From: JAFGGT01 sp036733165
GTDB taxonomy: Archaea; Methanobacteriota_B; Thermococci; Methanofastidiosales; NM3
Assembly: GCA_036733165.1 (NCBI GenBank)
Contig: DAINBB010000016.1
Coordinates: forward strand, 1 to 34,651
Length of the DNA stretch: 34,651 nt
Direction of reading: 5' to 3'
Shown here: positions 14,973 through 23,967 of the stretch, one piece after another
Numbering within the stretch: the first letter of the stretch is position 1
Layout: each line of letters begins with the position of its first letter
Notes under the pieces: model-generated
Databases searched by the model: none
The model's input: only the letters and a program-made list of their open reading frames with translations
What the model was told of the DNA's origin: nothing
Translations under genes and position numbers: made by a program

Positions 14973-15998
14973 TCACTTGTAGACCTTTTTGTCCTTGGCT
15001 ATCCCCAAGACCTTGTCGGTCTCGTATATCGCCCTCATCTTGTCGCTCTCAAGCCCGCACATGGCCTTGATGCAATCGATGTTCTCAGGGACCACGATGG
15101 ACTCCTGGTGGACGTTGGCCATGACGTAGATGTAGTTTCCCACCACGTCGAGCGGCTCATCCCATATGAAGAGCTCGGGCATGTCGTACCTGATCCTGAA
15201 GTCGCGGTAATACTCGGCGATCTGCGCCGTGTCCCCGTATCCTTCCTTGCCCTTGCCGACCACTATCCTGGGCGTCCCGTTGAGGAGCTCAACGACGTCC
15301 TCCTTAGTCGTGGCGTCCTTGACCTTGACCCTGAGGGTGTGGACGTGCGACAATGTGTGAGGGACTGCGACCGCCATCGAGTATATGTTTATCTGTGGCA
15401 TTACGGTCTTCACGTCGGGTCCGTGGTGGGACACGCCCAGCACGGGTTTGACCGCGTTGATCGGGCCCTTCTTGGACTCCTTTGGATCGGCGGCCCTCCT
15501 GATCAGGGAGACGAAGACATCGTCGACCCCGTAGGCCCTGTCCAATGTTGACAAGAGCCTCGATAGGCCCGTTGTGTTGCATGAGACGACCCTCGACTTC
15601 TGTCTGCCCATGGCCTCTTCGTAATTTGCCAATGAAGAGAATGAGAATCCGGTAAGGTCATGGCTCTCCCCCCCTTCCACGATGACCTTCACACCATGCT
15701 TGTCATATACTGACATGTTCTGCACCGGAATGTTGGAGGATGTGGCATCCACTATGATATCAGCCTGGTCGCAGAGGTCGTCGAAGTTGCCGGCAACCTC
15801 GAATCCCCTGTCCCTGAACCCTTGGGAATTGTCCCCTATCATGTATATGGGGAATCCCCTCTCCCTAGCAAGGTCCATCTTCGCCGCATACGAACGTCCG
15901 CTGATGCCGGCAATCTCCATGCCCTTTGAATCCTTGACACCGTCGGCAACTCTCTTGCCAATCGTACCATAACCTACTATACCGACTTTTATGGTCAT
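14973..15998 (-). CDS. gap: Type II glyceraldehyde-3-phosphate dehydrogenase
   Basis: The protein (341 residues, normal for the family) is the archaeal phosphorylating GAPDH that interconverts glyceraldehyde-3-phosphate and 1,3-bisphosphoglycerate with NAD(P) in the cytoplasm. It starts with the nucleotide-binding loop VGIVGYGTIGKRVADG (5-20) and carries the catalytic cysteine C140 in SCNTTGLSR. A histidine-rich stretch (GVSHHGPDVK) and IYSMAVAVPHTLSHVH are typical of the archaeal enzyme. GGTGGTAT before the ATG is a reasonable ribosome site. It is transcribed alone, divergent from deoC, and ends at a T-rich tract. Both neighbours act on triose or pentose phosphates, a plausible metabolic link. 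Confidence 0.96.
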   Translation of the reverse strand: MTIKVGIVGYGTIGKRVADGVKDSKGMEIAGISGRSYAAKMDLARERGFPIYMIGDNSQGFRDRGFEVAGNFDDLCDQADIIVDATSSNIPVQNMSVYDKHGVKVIVEGGESHDLTGFSFSSLANYEEAMGRQKSRVVSCNTTGLSRLLSTLDRAYGVDDVFVSLIRRAADPKESKKGPINAVKPVLGVSHHGPDVKTVMPQINIYSMAVAVPHTLSHVHTLRVKVKDATTKEDVVELLNGTPRIVVGKGKEGYGDTAQIAEYYRDFRIRYDMPELFIWDEPLDVVGNYIYVMANVHQESIVVPENIDCIKAMCGLESDKMRAIYETDKVLGIAKDKKVYK

Positions 15999-16151
15999 AA
16001 AATACCACCAGTTAATTGTTTGTATCTGTAATTTAAGTTTATTGCTAAATCTAGTTCATCTATCCTCTCGTTTTAAAGGTTATGCTACCGTTAACTCGAA
16101 GGTGTTAAAGAGAGGGCCCGCCCCGTTGCAGTTCCAGGCAAAATAAAAACC

Positions 16152-16159
16152 ATTATAAG
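16152..16159 (+). promoter_or_regulatory. TATA-like box for deoC
   Basis: ATTATAAG is centred about 26 nt before the deoC ATG at 16182, which fits a leaderless transcript, although an AAGGT lies a few bases before the ATG as well. Confidence 0.5.
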
Positions 16160-16181
16160 CCAAAATGGACATAGAAAGGTC

Positions 16182-16847
16182 ATGGAGCTGACTCTGGAGG
16201 ACCTCGTGGGCATGATAGACCACACCCAGCTTCGTGCACAGGCGACCGAAGAGGATATCGGGAGGCTTGCGGACGAGGCGAAGAGGTACCATTTCAGGTC
16301 AGTGTGCGTCAATCCTTTCTGGGTCTCCACGGCAAGCGAGCTCGTCAGGGGCTCGGACGTTGGCGTGGTGTCCGTCGTGGGATTCCCCCTGGGCCAGAGC
16401 AGGACCGAATGCAAGGTCGAGGAGGGAAGGATGGCAGTCGAGGACGGCGCCACGGAGCTCGATATGGTGATGAACATAGGCGCGCTGAAGTCCCAGAGAT
16501 TCAGCTATGTCGAGAACGACATAAGGGACATGACAAGGCTCGGAGTCCCTGTGAAGGTGATAATCGAGTCCTGCTACCTATTCCCAGAGGAGAAGATCAT
16601 GGCCTGCGAACTCGCCATGAGGGCCGGGGCCCAGTTCATCAAGACGTCCACGGGATTCGGCGCCTACGGCGCGACCAGGGACGACGTCATGGTGATCAGG
16701 CACGTCGTGGGGGACAGGATGAAGATCAAGGCCGCCGGCGGCATATCCAACTGGCAGAAGGCGAAGGATATGATAGATGCCGGGGTCGACAGGATAGGCG
16801 CATCGAAGAGCGTGGAGATCGTCGATGGGTTCAAGGCGTCTCAGTAG
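16182..16847 (+). CDS. deoC: Deoxyribose-phosphate aldolase
   Basis: A 221-residue TIM-barrel class I aldolase that cleaves 2-deoxyribose-5-phosphate to glyceraldehyde-3-phosphate and acetaldehyde. The Schiff-base lysine is K154 in FIKTSTGF, the second active lysine is K183 in KIKAAGGI, and the proton-relay aspartate is D94 in ELDMVMNIG. The N-terminal IDHTQLRAQATEEDI is typical. Length is normal. It could feed deoxynucleoside carbon into the lower glycolytic pathway, where the neighbouring gap product acts. It converges on the DHH gene, and the two stops overlap by 7 bp. Confidence 0.96.
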   Translation: MELTLEDLVGMIDHTQLRAQATEEDIGRLADEAKRYHFRSVCVNPFWVSTASELVRGSDVGVVSVVGFPLGQSRTECKVEEGRMAVEDGATELDMVMNIGALKSQRFSYVENDIRDMTRLGVPVKVIIESCYLFPEEKIMACELAMRAGAQFIKTSTGFGAYGATRDDVMVIRHVVGDRMKIKAAGGISNWQKAKDMIDAGVDRIGASKSVEIVDGFKASQ

Positions 16848-18241
16848 ACGCCGACCGCCCTGAAAAACATCTTCTTGATGGCCTCTCCGACAAGATCCTT
16901 GAGTATTTCCTTGTCATCTATCATGCCGAATATGCCCAACGGTATCTTCGCGGCGGCGGATGCCGAATGTCCGCCCGCGGAACCTATCTTCCCAAAGGCG
17001 TTTTCCATGGTCTGCCCAAGATTGAGCTTCACGTCCTTCGTCCTTGCGGATATGTAGAGCGAATCGTTGAGCATGCCGTAGACAAGGACCGTCTTCACGC
17101 CCTCGAGATTCAGGAGGAACTCGGCCGCCTGGGGAAGGGAGTCCCTGTTGGTGATGTACCCGACATTCGAGAGCACATAGCCGCTTATCACGTCCCTGCC
17201 GAGCACCGACTTGCCTATGACGTCCAGGACATCCGGGGATATGGTGGGGCTCTCTATCTGGCTGAGGACGGAAGGGTCGACCTTTGACTTGAGCAGCGCG
17301 ACCGCCTCGATGTCCTCCTTGGAGAACTTCCTCCGGAGGTAGTTCGTGTCGGACATGACCCCGTACATGAGGGCCGTTGCGAGCCTGCTATCGATCTCTA
17401 TTCCGAGATCGACCAGATACTCCGTCATCATCGAGGAAACGGAACCCAAGTGCGTCCTTATGTCCTCCAAGGGCGCGTCCAGCTCCCCGGTCTTTGAATG
17501 GTGGTCGATTATCATGTCGGGATAGATCTCGGGCGGGAGTATGCTCGTGTTGGTGCCGGAATGGTCGACGAAGGCCAGCTTGTCGTATCCCCTCAGGAGG
17601 TATTTGGTGAACTCGTCTATGTGTATCAGCTCTATGTTGAGCAGATTGACGAAGACCTTGTTCTGCTGGTGCCCTATCTCCCCCCCATACAATATGTCGG
17701 TCTCCATGCCCCTTTCCTCCGCAATGATCTTTATGGCCATGGCGGACGCTATCGCGTCGGGGTCTGGATTGTCATGAAGCACGACCCCTAGCCTCTCGCC
17801 CTTCTTGAAGGCCGCCTTCAACTTCCTGGTCCTCTCGAGAGCCTCCATGTTCTCGAGATTCTTGATGGCCTGTTCCGCCATGGCGACCTGCGGTATCACT
17901 ACCACGTCGGCCCCCACCTTCTTGAGCTCATCAAGGTCCTTGACGGCGAAACCCCTGGAGATGATATATATGTCGGGGTTGAGGGCCATGGCGTGCTCTA
18001 TGGCCTTCTCGTTGAGGTCGCTGTGATTGGTCATTACAAAGCATATGTGCGCGCCCTCGATGACCCTCTGCACCTGGGAAGAAGTAGAGAAGAAATCGCC
18101 CTCTATAGCGTTGAAACCCCTGGATTTGAGGTCCTTTGCCTTGGCCGGGTCCTTCTCTATAATGTAAAGTTCCTGGTCGCGTTCCTTGAGTATGTCGGCT
18201 ATGGCATAGCTGACCAGACCAGATCCTAGAATAAGATACAT
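16841..18241 (-). CDS. RCK_N-DHH-DHHA1 phosphoesterase, candidate cyclic-di-AMP phosphodiesterase
   Basis: Three domains in order. Residues 1-135 are a TrkA-N/RCK Rossmann domain (YLILGSGLVSYAIADIL, IIEKDPAKAKDL). A DHH phosphoesterase domain follows, with DNPDPDA (157-163), D226 in FVDHSG and D246-H247-H248, which bind two metal ions. The C-terminus is DHHA1 with GSAGGHSASAAA. Archaeal proteins of this plan have been proposed to degrade cyclic di-AMP or short RNA; the exact substrate here is inferred. The RCK part may sense nucleotides, as in potassium channels. I chose ATG 18241 because AGGTG lies about 10 nt before it; GTG 18253 is the alternative. Its 3' end overlaps deoC by 7 bp. Confidence 0.88.
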   Translation of the reverse strand: MYLILGSGLVSYAIADILKERDQELYIIEKDPAKAKDLKSRGFNAIEGDFFSTSSQVQRVIEGAHICFVMTNHSDLNEKAIEHAMALNPDIYIISRGFAVKDLDELKKVGADVVVIPQVAMAEQAIKNLENMEALERTRKLKAAFKKGERLGVVLHDNPDPDAIASAMAIKIIAEERGMETDILYGGEIGHQQNKVFVNLLNIELIHIDEFTKYLLRGYDKLAFVDHSGTNTSILPPEIYPDMIIDHHSKTGELDAPLEDIRTHLGSVSSMMTEYLVDLGIEIDSRLATALMYGVMSDTNYLRRKFSKEDIEAVALLKSKVDPSVLSQIESPTISPDVLDVIGKSVLGRDVISGYVLSNVGYITNRDSLPQAAEFLLNLEGVKTVLVYGMLNDSLYISARTKDVKLNLGQTMENAFGKIGSAGGHSASAAAKIPLGIFGMIDDKEILKDLVGEAIKKMFFRAVGVY

Positions 18242-18341
18242 CTGAAGATACACCTAGCTCGATTAAGGAGACAGATATTATAAATAATTAACTACTCAAT
18301 TTATGAAGATTTACCAAATAAAGTCTCTAAGTGATGGTAAA

Positions 18342-18350
18342 GTTTAAAAA
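18342..18350 (+). promoter_or_regulatory. TATA-like box of the coiled-coil gene
   Basis: GTTTAAAAA would place the transcript start near 18372, after the longest possible GTG start (18331) but before the GGGGGAT and TTG at 18391. This supports the shorter protein. Confidence 0.45.
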
Positions 18351-18390
18351 GGGATGTCATAATGTAAGACTAATTCACGGGGGATTCAAT

Positions 18391-19275
18391 TTGGACGACG
18401 ATTTATTCAAAGAGCTAGGAGACCTTAGGAAGAAGCACCAGGAGCTAAGAGAGTCTTGTGAATCTTTGAAGAAAGAGATAGACGAAAGCGTGAACAGGAG
18501 AGACGAGAACAACAAGCTGTTCAAAGAGATGTTAGAAGAGCTCAAAAACGCCAAGTCCGAAAGGGACGTGGCGAACGACAAGGTGTCTGAGTTCAAGAAT
18601 CTCAGGGACAACGAGAGAGAGGAACTTTCAAAGTTCAAGGACGAGCTGAAAGACATCAAGAAAGACATGACATCCGATTCTTCAACACCCAACCCCTTTC
18701 ACCTCCAGAAGAAGATCGATGAATTGGAATGGAGGCTGGAAACGTCTGTACTGCCCCTAAAGGAAGAGAACAAGCTTATCAATCAGATAGCGCAGCTGAG
18801 AAAGGACCTTGAGAGCAGCAAGCTCTCCAAGGAAGTACGGGAAAAGATGAAGGACCTCAGGGGCAAGATGAACGAGAAAAGGAAGGAAATAGATTCCCTC
18901 CACGAGAAGGTTGTAGAGTTTTCCCAGGAATCAGCAAAGTTCCACGAAAGGGTGACCTATTTCTCACAAAGGGCCTCAGAGGCCAAGAAGATAGCAGACA
19001 AGGCTCATCAGGAATTCCTTTCAAAGAAAAAGGAGCTCAACAACAAATATGCTGAACTTCGTGAAATCCGTGACTCCATGAACAAATACAAGGGCAAGAT
19101 CACGGACAGAAAGACAGAGAAGAGGGTAAAGAGGGCCAAGGAGAAGGAGAAGGAGAATCAGAAGATGATGGACCAGCTCACCGACCAGGCCAAGGACCTC
19201 TACGAGAGATTCAGCAAAGGCGAGAAACTTACAACAGAAGAGTTCAGGATATTGCAGGAATCGAACTTCCTGTGA
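18391..19275 (+). CDS. Coiled-coil protein of the COG1340 type
   Basis: Almost the entire 295-residue chain is charged heptad-type coiled coil (for example LRKKHQELRESCESLKKEID). The central ELEWRLETSVLPLKEENKL, where a tryptophan and a proline break the coil, is the hallmark I associate with COG1340 proteins of archaea, whose function is unknown. They are often large cytoplasmic coils with a hairpin shape. The start is TTG 18391, preceded by GGGGGATT and placed after the likely transcript start; GTG 18331 or ATG 18334 would add about 20 residues of unrelated character. Flanking genes are divergent (DHH) and downstream on the same strand after a 250-bp gap. Confidence 0.75.
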   Translation: MDDDLFKELGDLRKKHQELRESCESLKKEIDESVNRRDENNKLFKEMLEELKNAKSERDVANDKVSEFKNLRDNEREELSKFKDELKDIKKDMTSDSSTPNPFHLQKKIDELEWRLETSVLPLKEENKLINQIAQLRKDLESSKLSKEVREKMKDLRGKMNEKRKEIDSLHEKVVEFSQESAKFHERVTYFSQRASEAKKIADKAHQEFLSKKKELNNKYAELREIRDSMNKYKGKITDRKTEKRVKRAKEKEKENQKMMDQLTDQAKDLYERFSKGEKLTTEEFRILQESNFL

Positions 19276-19527
19276 ATATCTCTATCTTATTTTAACATAT
19301 TTTGTTATTGCCCTCAATCCGATTGACAAAATCGATTGTAGGACAGTTTTATTTATCCTTATCTAACGTAAAGCGCAGATAATGATTTTTTTTAGGGAAC
19401 TGGACTCCAGCAAAAAAGATTTCATAAAATAAAAACATATAATTCAATATTTATTATATATTAAGAGAAAATTTATATATGCAATTTATCATAGCTTTTT
19501 CATAATCCTCTGGCCAGGTGTTATGGA
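19276..19527. other. Intergenic region before the DUF373-propeller gene
   Basis: This AT-rich 252-bp gap has a T-rich stretch after the coiled-coil stop (around 19290-19310), which may end that transcript, and AT-rich elements around 19440-19480 (such as TTTATTATATATTAAG) that could be the promoter of the next gene. Nothing else was recognised. Confidence 0.4.
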
Positions 19528-21669
19528 GTGGTTGACAAGATACTCGTTCTAGGTGTCGACAGGGACAACGATATCGGAGACAAGACAGGAATAGGCGGTC
19601 CCATACTGGGCAGGGTGGCCGTGCAGGACGCCGCGCTGAAGCTCGGGATCGCAGATCCGACCGAATCTGACACCAACGTCCTCTTCCATTGCATAAAGCT
19701 GTACGACAGGCTGGTCAAGGAGGGCAAGGAGACCTACATCTCCATCGTCACGGGCGACCGGTCCGTTGGCATCAGGTCCGACATGATAATATCGGACCAG
19801 CTCGACAAGATCATAGAGGAGTACGGCACGAAGTCCGTCATATTGGTATCCGACGGCAAGGAGGACGAGAACATCCTTCCCATAATCCAGTCGAAGATGG
19901 CGATCGTGTCCATAGAGCGGGTGACGGTGCAGCAGAGCGAGAGCCTGGAGGACACATACTTCATACTGCACACATACCTCAAGAGGATGATGGACGACAG
20001 GAAGGTCTCAGGCCTTTTCCTCGGCATACCTGGCATAATAATCATAATCTACGGCCTGACATACATATTTCCGGAATTCACGAAATATGGCTGGTTTGCC
20101 GCCTTCTCGATCCTCGGGCTGTACCTGTTCCTCAAGGGATTCGGCATCGACGACTACCTTAAGGACGCCATCACGCCCAAAAGGATCAATCTCATCGCAT
20201 ACTCTGTTGCGATGGTCATCGCCCTCTACGGGGGGTACGAAGGTTTCAAGAACATACACTGGAGCATAGTCCCGTACATAAACTGGGAATCCGCCAAATA
20301 CGTGTTCACGGCATTCTTCGACGGGTCGTTCCCCCTAATGTACGTCGGGATCATCGCCGCGCTTGCAGGTAACGTGATAAGCGCCTACTCCAACAACAAA
20401 CAGAGATTCTGGTCGCACATGAGCGTGTTCATAGGCGCCTTCGCGATATTCGGGAACGTGTACCAGTACACGTCGTATGTGCAGAACGAGATAACCAGGA
20501 ACGAGGTCATGTTCTCGTTCGTGTTCATAACCTTCGTAGCAATAATGGGGATAGTCATATCCCTCCTGGGCAGGTCCAAGGCCATGAGCCCAGAGAAGAA
20601 GAGGAGGATGCCCCTCAGCAGAAGGGGGATAATAACGCTTTTCGTCATCGCGCTGCTGATCGTGACCGGTATGACATACTTCGACCAGGGCACGCCTGTC
20701 GTCGTGGACTCGGACCCGTCGTTCAGCATAAGCACCAACCTGGCGGACCAGGAGAACGTCTCGATGGGTGTTGTGGACGACAAGATATACACTGTCTGGC
20801 AGGACAACAGGGACGGCAACTGGGAGATATACATCAAGTACCTGGACTCCGGAGAGGTGGAGAACATCACCAACAATCAATACCAGCAGGTGAATCCGAT
20901 GGCATGCGAGGACAGGATCGTCTGGGAGGACAACAGGAACGGCAACTGGGACATATACATGTATTACATATCCACAGACATCCTGGTACGCGTGACCGAC
21001 AACGAGTACGACCAGATCAATCCCGATATAGACGGGAACTGGATCGTCTGGGAGGACGAGAGGAACGGCAACGCGGACATATACCTCTACGATGTGACAA
21101 ACAGCGAGGAGACGAGGATAACCGTCGACGAGACGGGATTCCAACCGTTCCAGACAAGCCCTAGGATAAGCGACGGCACCATAGTCTGGTTGGACAACAG
21201 GAACGGGGAGTTCAACATCTTCAGCTACGACATCGCCAACGAGACAGAGACCGCCGTTACAAGCGGACGCTCGATCAAGTTCAATCCCGAGATAGACGGC
21301 GACACCATAGTCTGGGAGGACAACAGGAACGGCAACTGGGACATATACATGTACGACCTGGAAGAGGGTGACGAGCTTCAGCTTACATCAAGCTCGGACA
21401 ATCAGGTGAATCCCACAGTGAACGAATATTACATATGCTGGGACGACGACAGCGAGGGAAACACCAACATATATGTCTACAGGAGGGAGGACGGCAGCGT
21501 CCTGCAGGTGACAGACCTCATATCCGACCAGGAGGCGCCCTATGTCATGGACCAGTACATGGTATGGATAGACTGGAGGAACGACCTGGACGGCATCGAG
21601 ACGGGGACGGAGGACGACAACCCCGACATATACGGCATTGAGCTTGATGATCTATGGAACACTGAATAG
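19528..21669 (+). CDS. DUF373 membrane protein fused to an extracellular seven-repeat beta-propeller
   Basis: Residues 1-155 are the cytoplasmic DUF373 domain (LGVDRDNDIGDKTGIGGPILGR, then IVTGDRSVGIRSD). About six membrane helices follow (161-181, 189-204, 221-240, 262-286, 298-316, 327-348), then a basic linker (KKRRMPLSRR) and a seventh helix (367-384). Residues 400-713 contain seven copies of a motif like VWEDNRNGNWDIYMYD, matching TolB/WD40-like beta-propeller blades of archaeal surface proteins. An odd number of helices puts the propeller outside, as expected. I know DUF373 proteins as ending after the membrane part, so this looks like a fusion. GTG 19528 is chosen because AGGTG lies 7 nt before it. 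The stop overlaps a possible GTG start of the next gene. Confidence 0.8.
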   Translation: MVDKILVLGVDRDNDIGDKTGIGGPILGRVAVQDAALKLGIADPTESDTNVLFHCIKLYDRLVKEGKETYISIVTGDRSVGIRSDMIISDQLDKIIEEYGTKSVILVSDGKEDENILPIIQSKMAIVSIERVTVQQSESLEDTYFILHTYLKRMMDDRKVSGLFLGIPGIIIIIYGLTYIFPEFTKYGWFAAFSILGLYLFLKGFGIDDYLKDAITPKRINLIAYSVAMVIALYGGYEGFKNIHWSIVPYINWESAKYVFTAFFDGSFPLMYVGIIAALAGNVISAYSNNKQRFWSHMSVFIGAFAIFGNVYQYTSYVQNEITRNEVMFSFVFITFVAIMGIVISLLGRSKAMSPEKKRRMPLSRRGIITLFVIALLIVTGMTYFDQGTPVVVDSDPSFSISTNLADQENVSMGVVDDKIYTVWQDNRDGNWEIYIKYLDSGEVENITNNQYQQVNPMACEDRIVWEDNRNGNWDIYMYYISTDILVRVTDNEYDQINPDIDGNWIVWEDERNGNADIYLYDVTNSEETRITVDETGFQPFQTSPRISDGTIVWLDNRNGEFNIFSYDIANETETAVTSGRSIKFNPEIDGDTIVWEDNRNGNWDIYMYDLEEGDELQLTSSSDNQVNPTVNEYYICWDDDSEGNTNIYVYRREDGSVLQVTDLISDQEAPYVMDQYMVWIDWRNDLDGIETGTEDDNPDIYGIELDDLWNTE
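20920..20963 (+). repeat. 44-bp direct repeat, copy 1 (propeller blade)
   Basis: These 44 bases, starting GTCTGGGAGGACAACAGG, recur without a mismatch at 21310-21353 in the same gene. They encode VWEDNRNGNWDIYM in two different blades. The other blades share the protein motif but not the exact DNA. Confidence 0.85.
21310..21353 (+). repeat. 44-bp direct repeat, copy 2 (propeller blade)
   Basis: Identical to 20920-20963 at 44 of 44 bases and in the same reading frame, 390 bp downstream. This points to recent duplication or gene conversion between blades. Confidence 0.85.
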
Positions 21670-21695
21670 TGCGATTCTTGACTGCATGTGATAAT

Positions 21696-23927
21696 ATGGG
21701 TGGAAAGGGAATTACTGGATGGTTAAAAAGGAACGATCTCTTGCTGCTGGTGCTCGTCTATGCGTTCGGGCTTTTCATAAGACTTGAACCGAAACTGGAC
21801 GCGGACAGCCATCTCCCGGTGTTCCTCGGAGACGTGTGGTACAGGATCTGCATGTCCCAGTACATACTGGACTTCCATTCGCTTCCCATACCCGACATCA
21901 GGTACATTCCATACGGCGACGTTCCGCTATGGTACCCGCCCCTCTCCATGGTATTCTTCGCAGGGGTGTCCACCATCACCAGTCTCGATCTTCCAACGGT
22001 CATGACAAGGGTGATACCTTTCATCGAGGCCTTCACGCCCATTCCCACATATTTCCTGGCCAAGGAATGGTTCGGCAAGAACGTTGCAAGGATCGCGGTC
22101 GTGATGCTGGCCATCACCCCATCCTTTATCCTGTACAGCTCCATCGCGGACCCGCAGGTCCTCACATTGATGGTCATACCAATCGTCCTGATATTCCTCT
22201 CCAGGCAGCAGTACGGATTCTCCCGGAAGGCCGCCATAGGCATAGGGGTGCTGCTGGGCATCAACTTCATGACGCACCTCTCGTACTTCATAACAGTTGC
22301 GCTGATGTTCCTTTACCTGGTGGCCAGGTGGTTCGACAGGAAGCCCCTTCGCAACGAACTGAAGTTCACCGCCCTGTCCATAGGGATAAGCCTGCTCATA
22401 TCGAGCTGGTGGTGGTTGCCCGATTTCCTGTTCTACTGGTGGATATTCATAATAACGACATCCACACTTCTGCAGACATTCGGCTCGCACTTCGACTCGT
22501 ACGGCGCCCCGTTCATGGTCCTGGGATTCATGGGGTTCGGCTACATCCTCGTGAACAGGCTCTCATACCTAAACGACGAGAGCAACAGGAATCACAAGCA
22601 CCTGCTCGTGCTGTGCATAATATTTTCCGCGCTGTGCGGGATATTCCTCGGAAAGGGGGTCACGATACCTGTCATAGCCATCCTCGCGCTCCTTTACTCG
22701 TTCGTCATGATAATAACGCTGAAGTCGAGCGGCAGATTCGCCGCCGCCTCATGCATTTTGATCGCTGTTGTCATGACCGCCGTGGCCTCGGCCCTGGCCT
22801 ATGACGCAGGGAGCATAGGCACATGGACCAAGACGTTCACCTTCGTGCCGGCGCTATTCGCGAACGTCTACGAGGGAGTCATCATCCTGGCCGTTGTCAT
22901 ATTCATCCTCATGATGCTGGCCGTCGTAATCTCAAAGGGCGCGTCCAGGCGTCCGGAGCTTACGCCGTTCGTGTCGATGTCATCCTTCGTGTTCATACTG
23001 CTCATAGTCACAGTGGTGGGCAACCAGCTCACAAGCGTCGAGATCGAGAACATGTTCAGGGAATATCTCAAGGGATACAATCTCCTGGCGGTGCTGGCGG
23101 TGCTTCTCATACCCGCGCTCTTCGCCCACCAGTACAGGGGAAAGGTCGCCAAGTACATACTGGACCACAAGTACCAGACCTTCATGGTGCTTTGGACGAT
23201 CTTCATGCTGTACGAGGTGTTCAGCGAGAACATACTCTCGATAATCAGGGAGTACGGACTGATGTGGGAGACCACGGTGAGGCCGCTCGAGGGATACAGA
23301 TTCTACATATTCCTGGCACAGCCATTCTCAATCATGGCGGCAATGATGATCAACGAGGCTAGGAAGCATAAGAGGGCATACACCACGGCGTTCATACTGT
23401 TCATACTCGGTCTGGGGTACATGTCGATCGAGGGATACAGACTGCCCGACTACGACATGGACTTCAAGATCACCAACTCCGGCGTCTTCATAGAGGACTA
23501 CAATGCCGCGGTCTGGTTCAGGGAGAACTCGGACTATGACGACAGGATAGTCGCCGACTACTACACGGCGCAGATGTTTAGCGGGGTCTGCGCGGGAAGG
23601 GCGCTGATAGGTGGGCTGTTCCCGCTGCGGAACATAGACTTCAACGAGTACATAGAGGCCCCGGCGCAGGTCCAGGACGACATATACTTCTTCTACAGGA
23701 CCGACGACCTGGAGTACACCCTCGAGATCGCCGAAAGATACGGGATCACCCATGTGTACATATCCGACAACATGGTTGGGAGGGGTTGGCTCGGCTCGTA
23801 TCAGGACAGCAGCTTCGGAGTGACGGTGAACTGGACCAAGTTCTTCCAGACCGACACGTTCAAGATCGTCTACGAGGACGATTCAAATCCCTATAACAAC
23901 GTGTACATACTGGAAATAGTAAAATGA
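21696..23927 (+). CDS. Multi-pass membrane protein, probable GT-C-type glycosyltransferase
   Basis: About 743 residues with a dozen or so hydrophobic helices over the first three quarters and a soluble C-terminal domain of about 150 residues. After the first helix comes a long outer loop (LDADSHLPVFLGDVWYRICM, then IPYGDVPLWYPPLSMVFF) that resembles the acidic first loop of GT-C enzymes such as STT3/AglB. The WWDYG catalytic motif of AglB is not present; the C-terminal part has a conserved-looking VADYYTAQMFSGVCAGRALIGG segment. I therefore call it GT-C-like without naming a reaction; lipid-linked sugar transfer to surface molecules is inferred. ATG 21696 follows GTGATAAT; GTG 21669 overlapping the previous stop is an alternative. 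It is an operon with the propeller gene. Confidence 0.72.
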   Translation: MGGKGITGWLKRNDLLLLVLVYAFGLFIRLEPKLDADSHLPVFLGDVWYRICMSQYILDFHSLPIPDIRYIPYGDVPLWYPPLSMVFFAGVSTITSLDLPTVMTRVIPFIEAFTPIPTYFLAKEWFGKNVARIAVVMLAITPSFILYSSIADPQVLTLMVIPIVLIFLSRQQYGFSRKAAIGIGVLLGINFMTHLSYFITVALMFLYLVARWFDRKPLRNELKFTALSIGISLLISSWWWLPDFLFYWWIFIITTSTLLQTFGSHFDSYGAPFMVLGFMGFGYILVNRLSYLNDESNRNHKHLLVLCIIFSALCGIFLGKGVTIPVIAILALLYSFVMIITLKSSGRFAAASCILIAVVMTAVASALAYDAGSIGTWTKTFTFVPALFANVYEGVIILAVVIFILMMLAVVISKGASRRPELTPFVSMSSFVFILLIVTVVGNQLTSVEIENMFREYLKGYNLLAVLAVLLIPALFAHQYRGKVAKYILDHKYQTFMVLWTIFMLYEVFSENILSIIREYGLMWETTVRPLEGYRFYIFLAQPFSIMAAMMINEARKHKRAYTTAFILFILGLGYMSIEGYRLPDYDMDFKITNSGVFIEDYNAAVWFRENSDYDDRIVADYYTAQMFSGVCAGRALIGGLFPLRNIDFNEYIEAPAQVQDDIYFFYRTDDLEYTLEIAERYGITHVYISDNMVGRGWLGSYQDSSFGVTVNWTKFFQTDTFKIVYEDDSNPYNNVYILEIVK

Positions 23928-23935
23928 ACACCGAA

Positions 23936-23945
23936 ATTATTAAAT
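23936..23945 (+). promoter_or_regulatory. TATA-like box for leaderless nadC
   Basis: ATTATTAAAT is centred about 27 nt before the nadC ATG at 23968, and the interval lacks a ribosome site, which fits a leaderless transcript. Confidence 0.55.
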
Positions 23946-23967
23946 CCCTTGGATTTACCTTATTTTT

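Noticed and set aside
20335..21144. Minus-strand frame with repeated VAVPVVLPDDPV
   Set aside because: The repeats are the antisense of the propeller blades in the DUF373 fusion gene.
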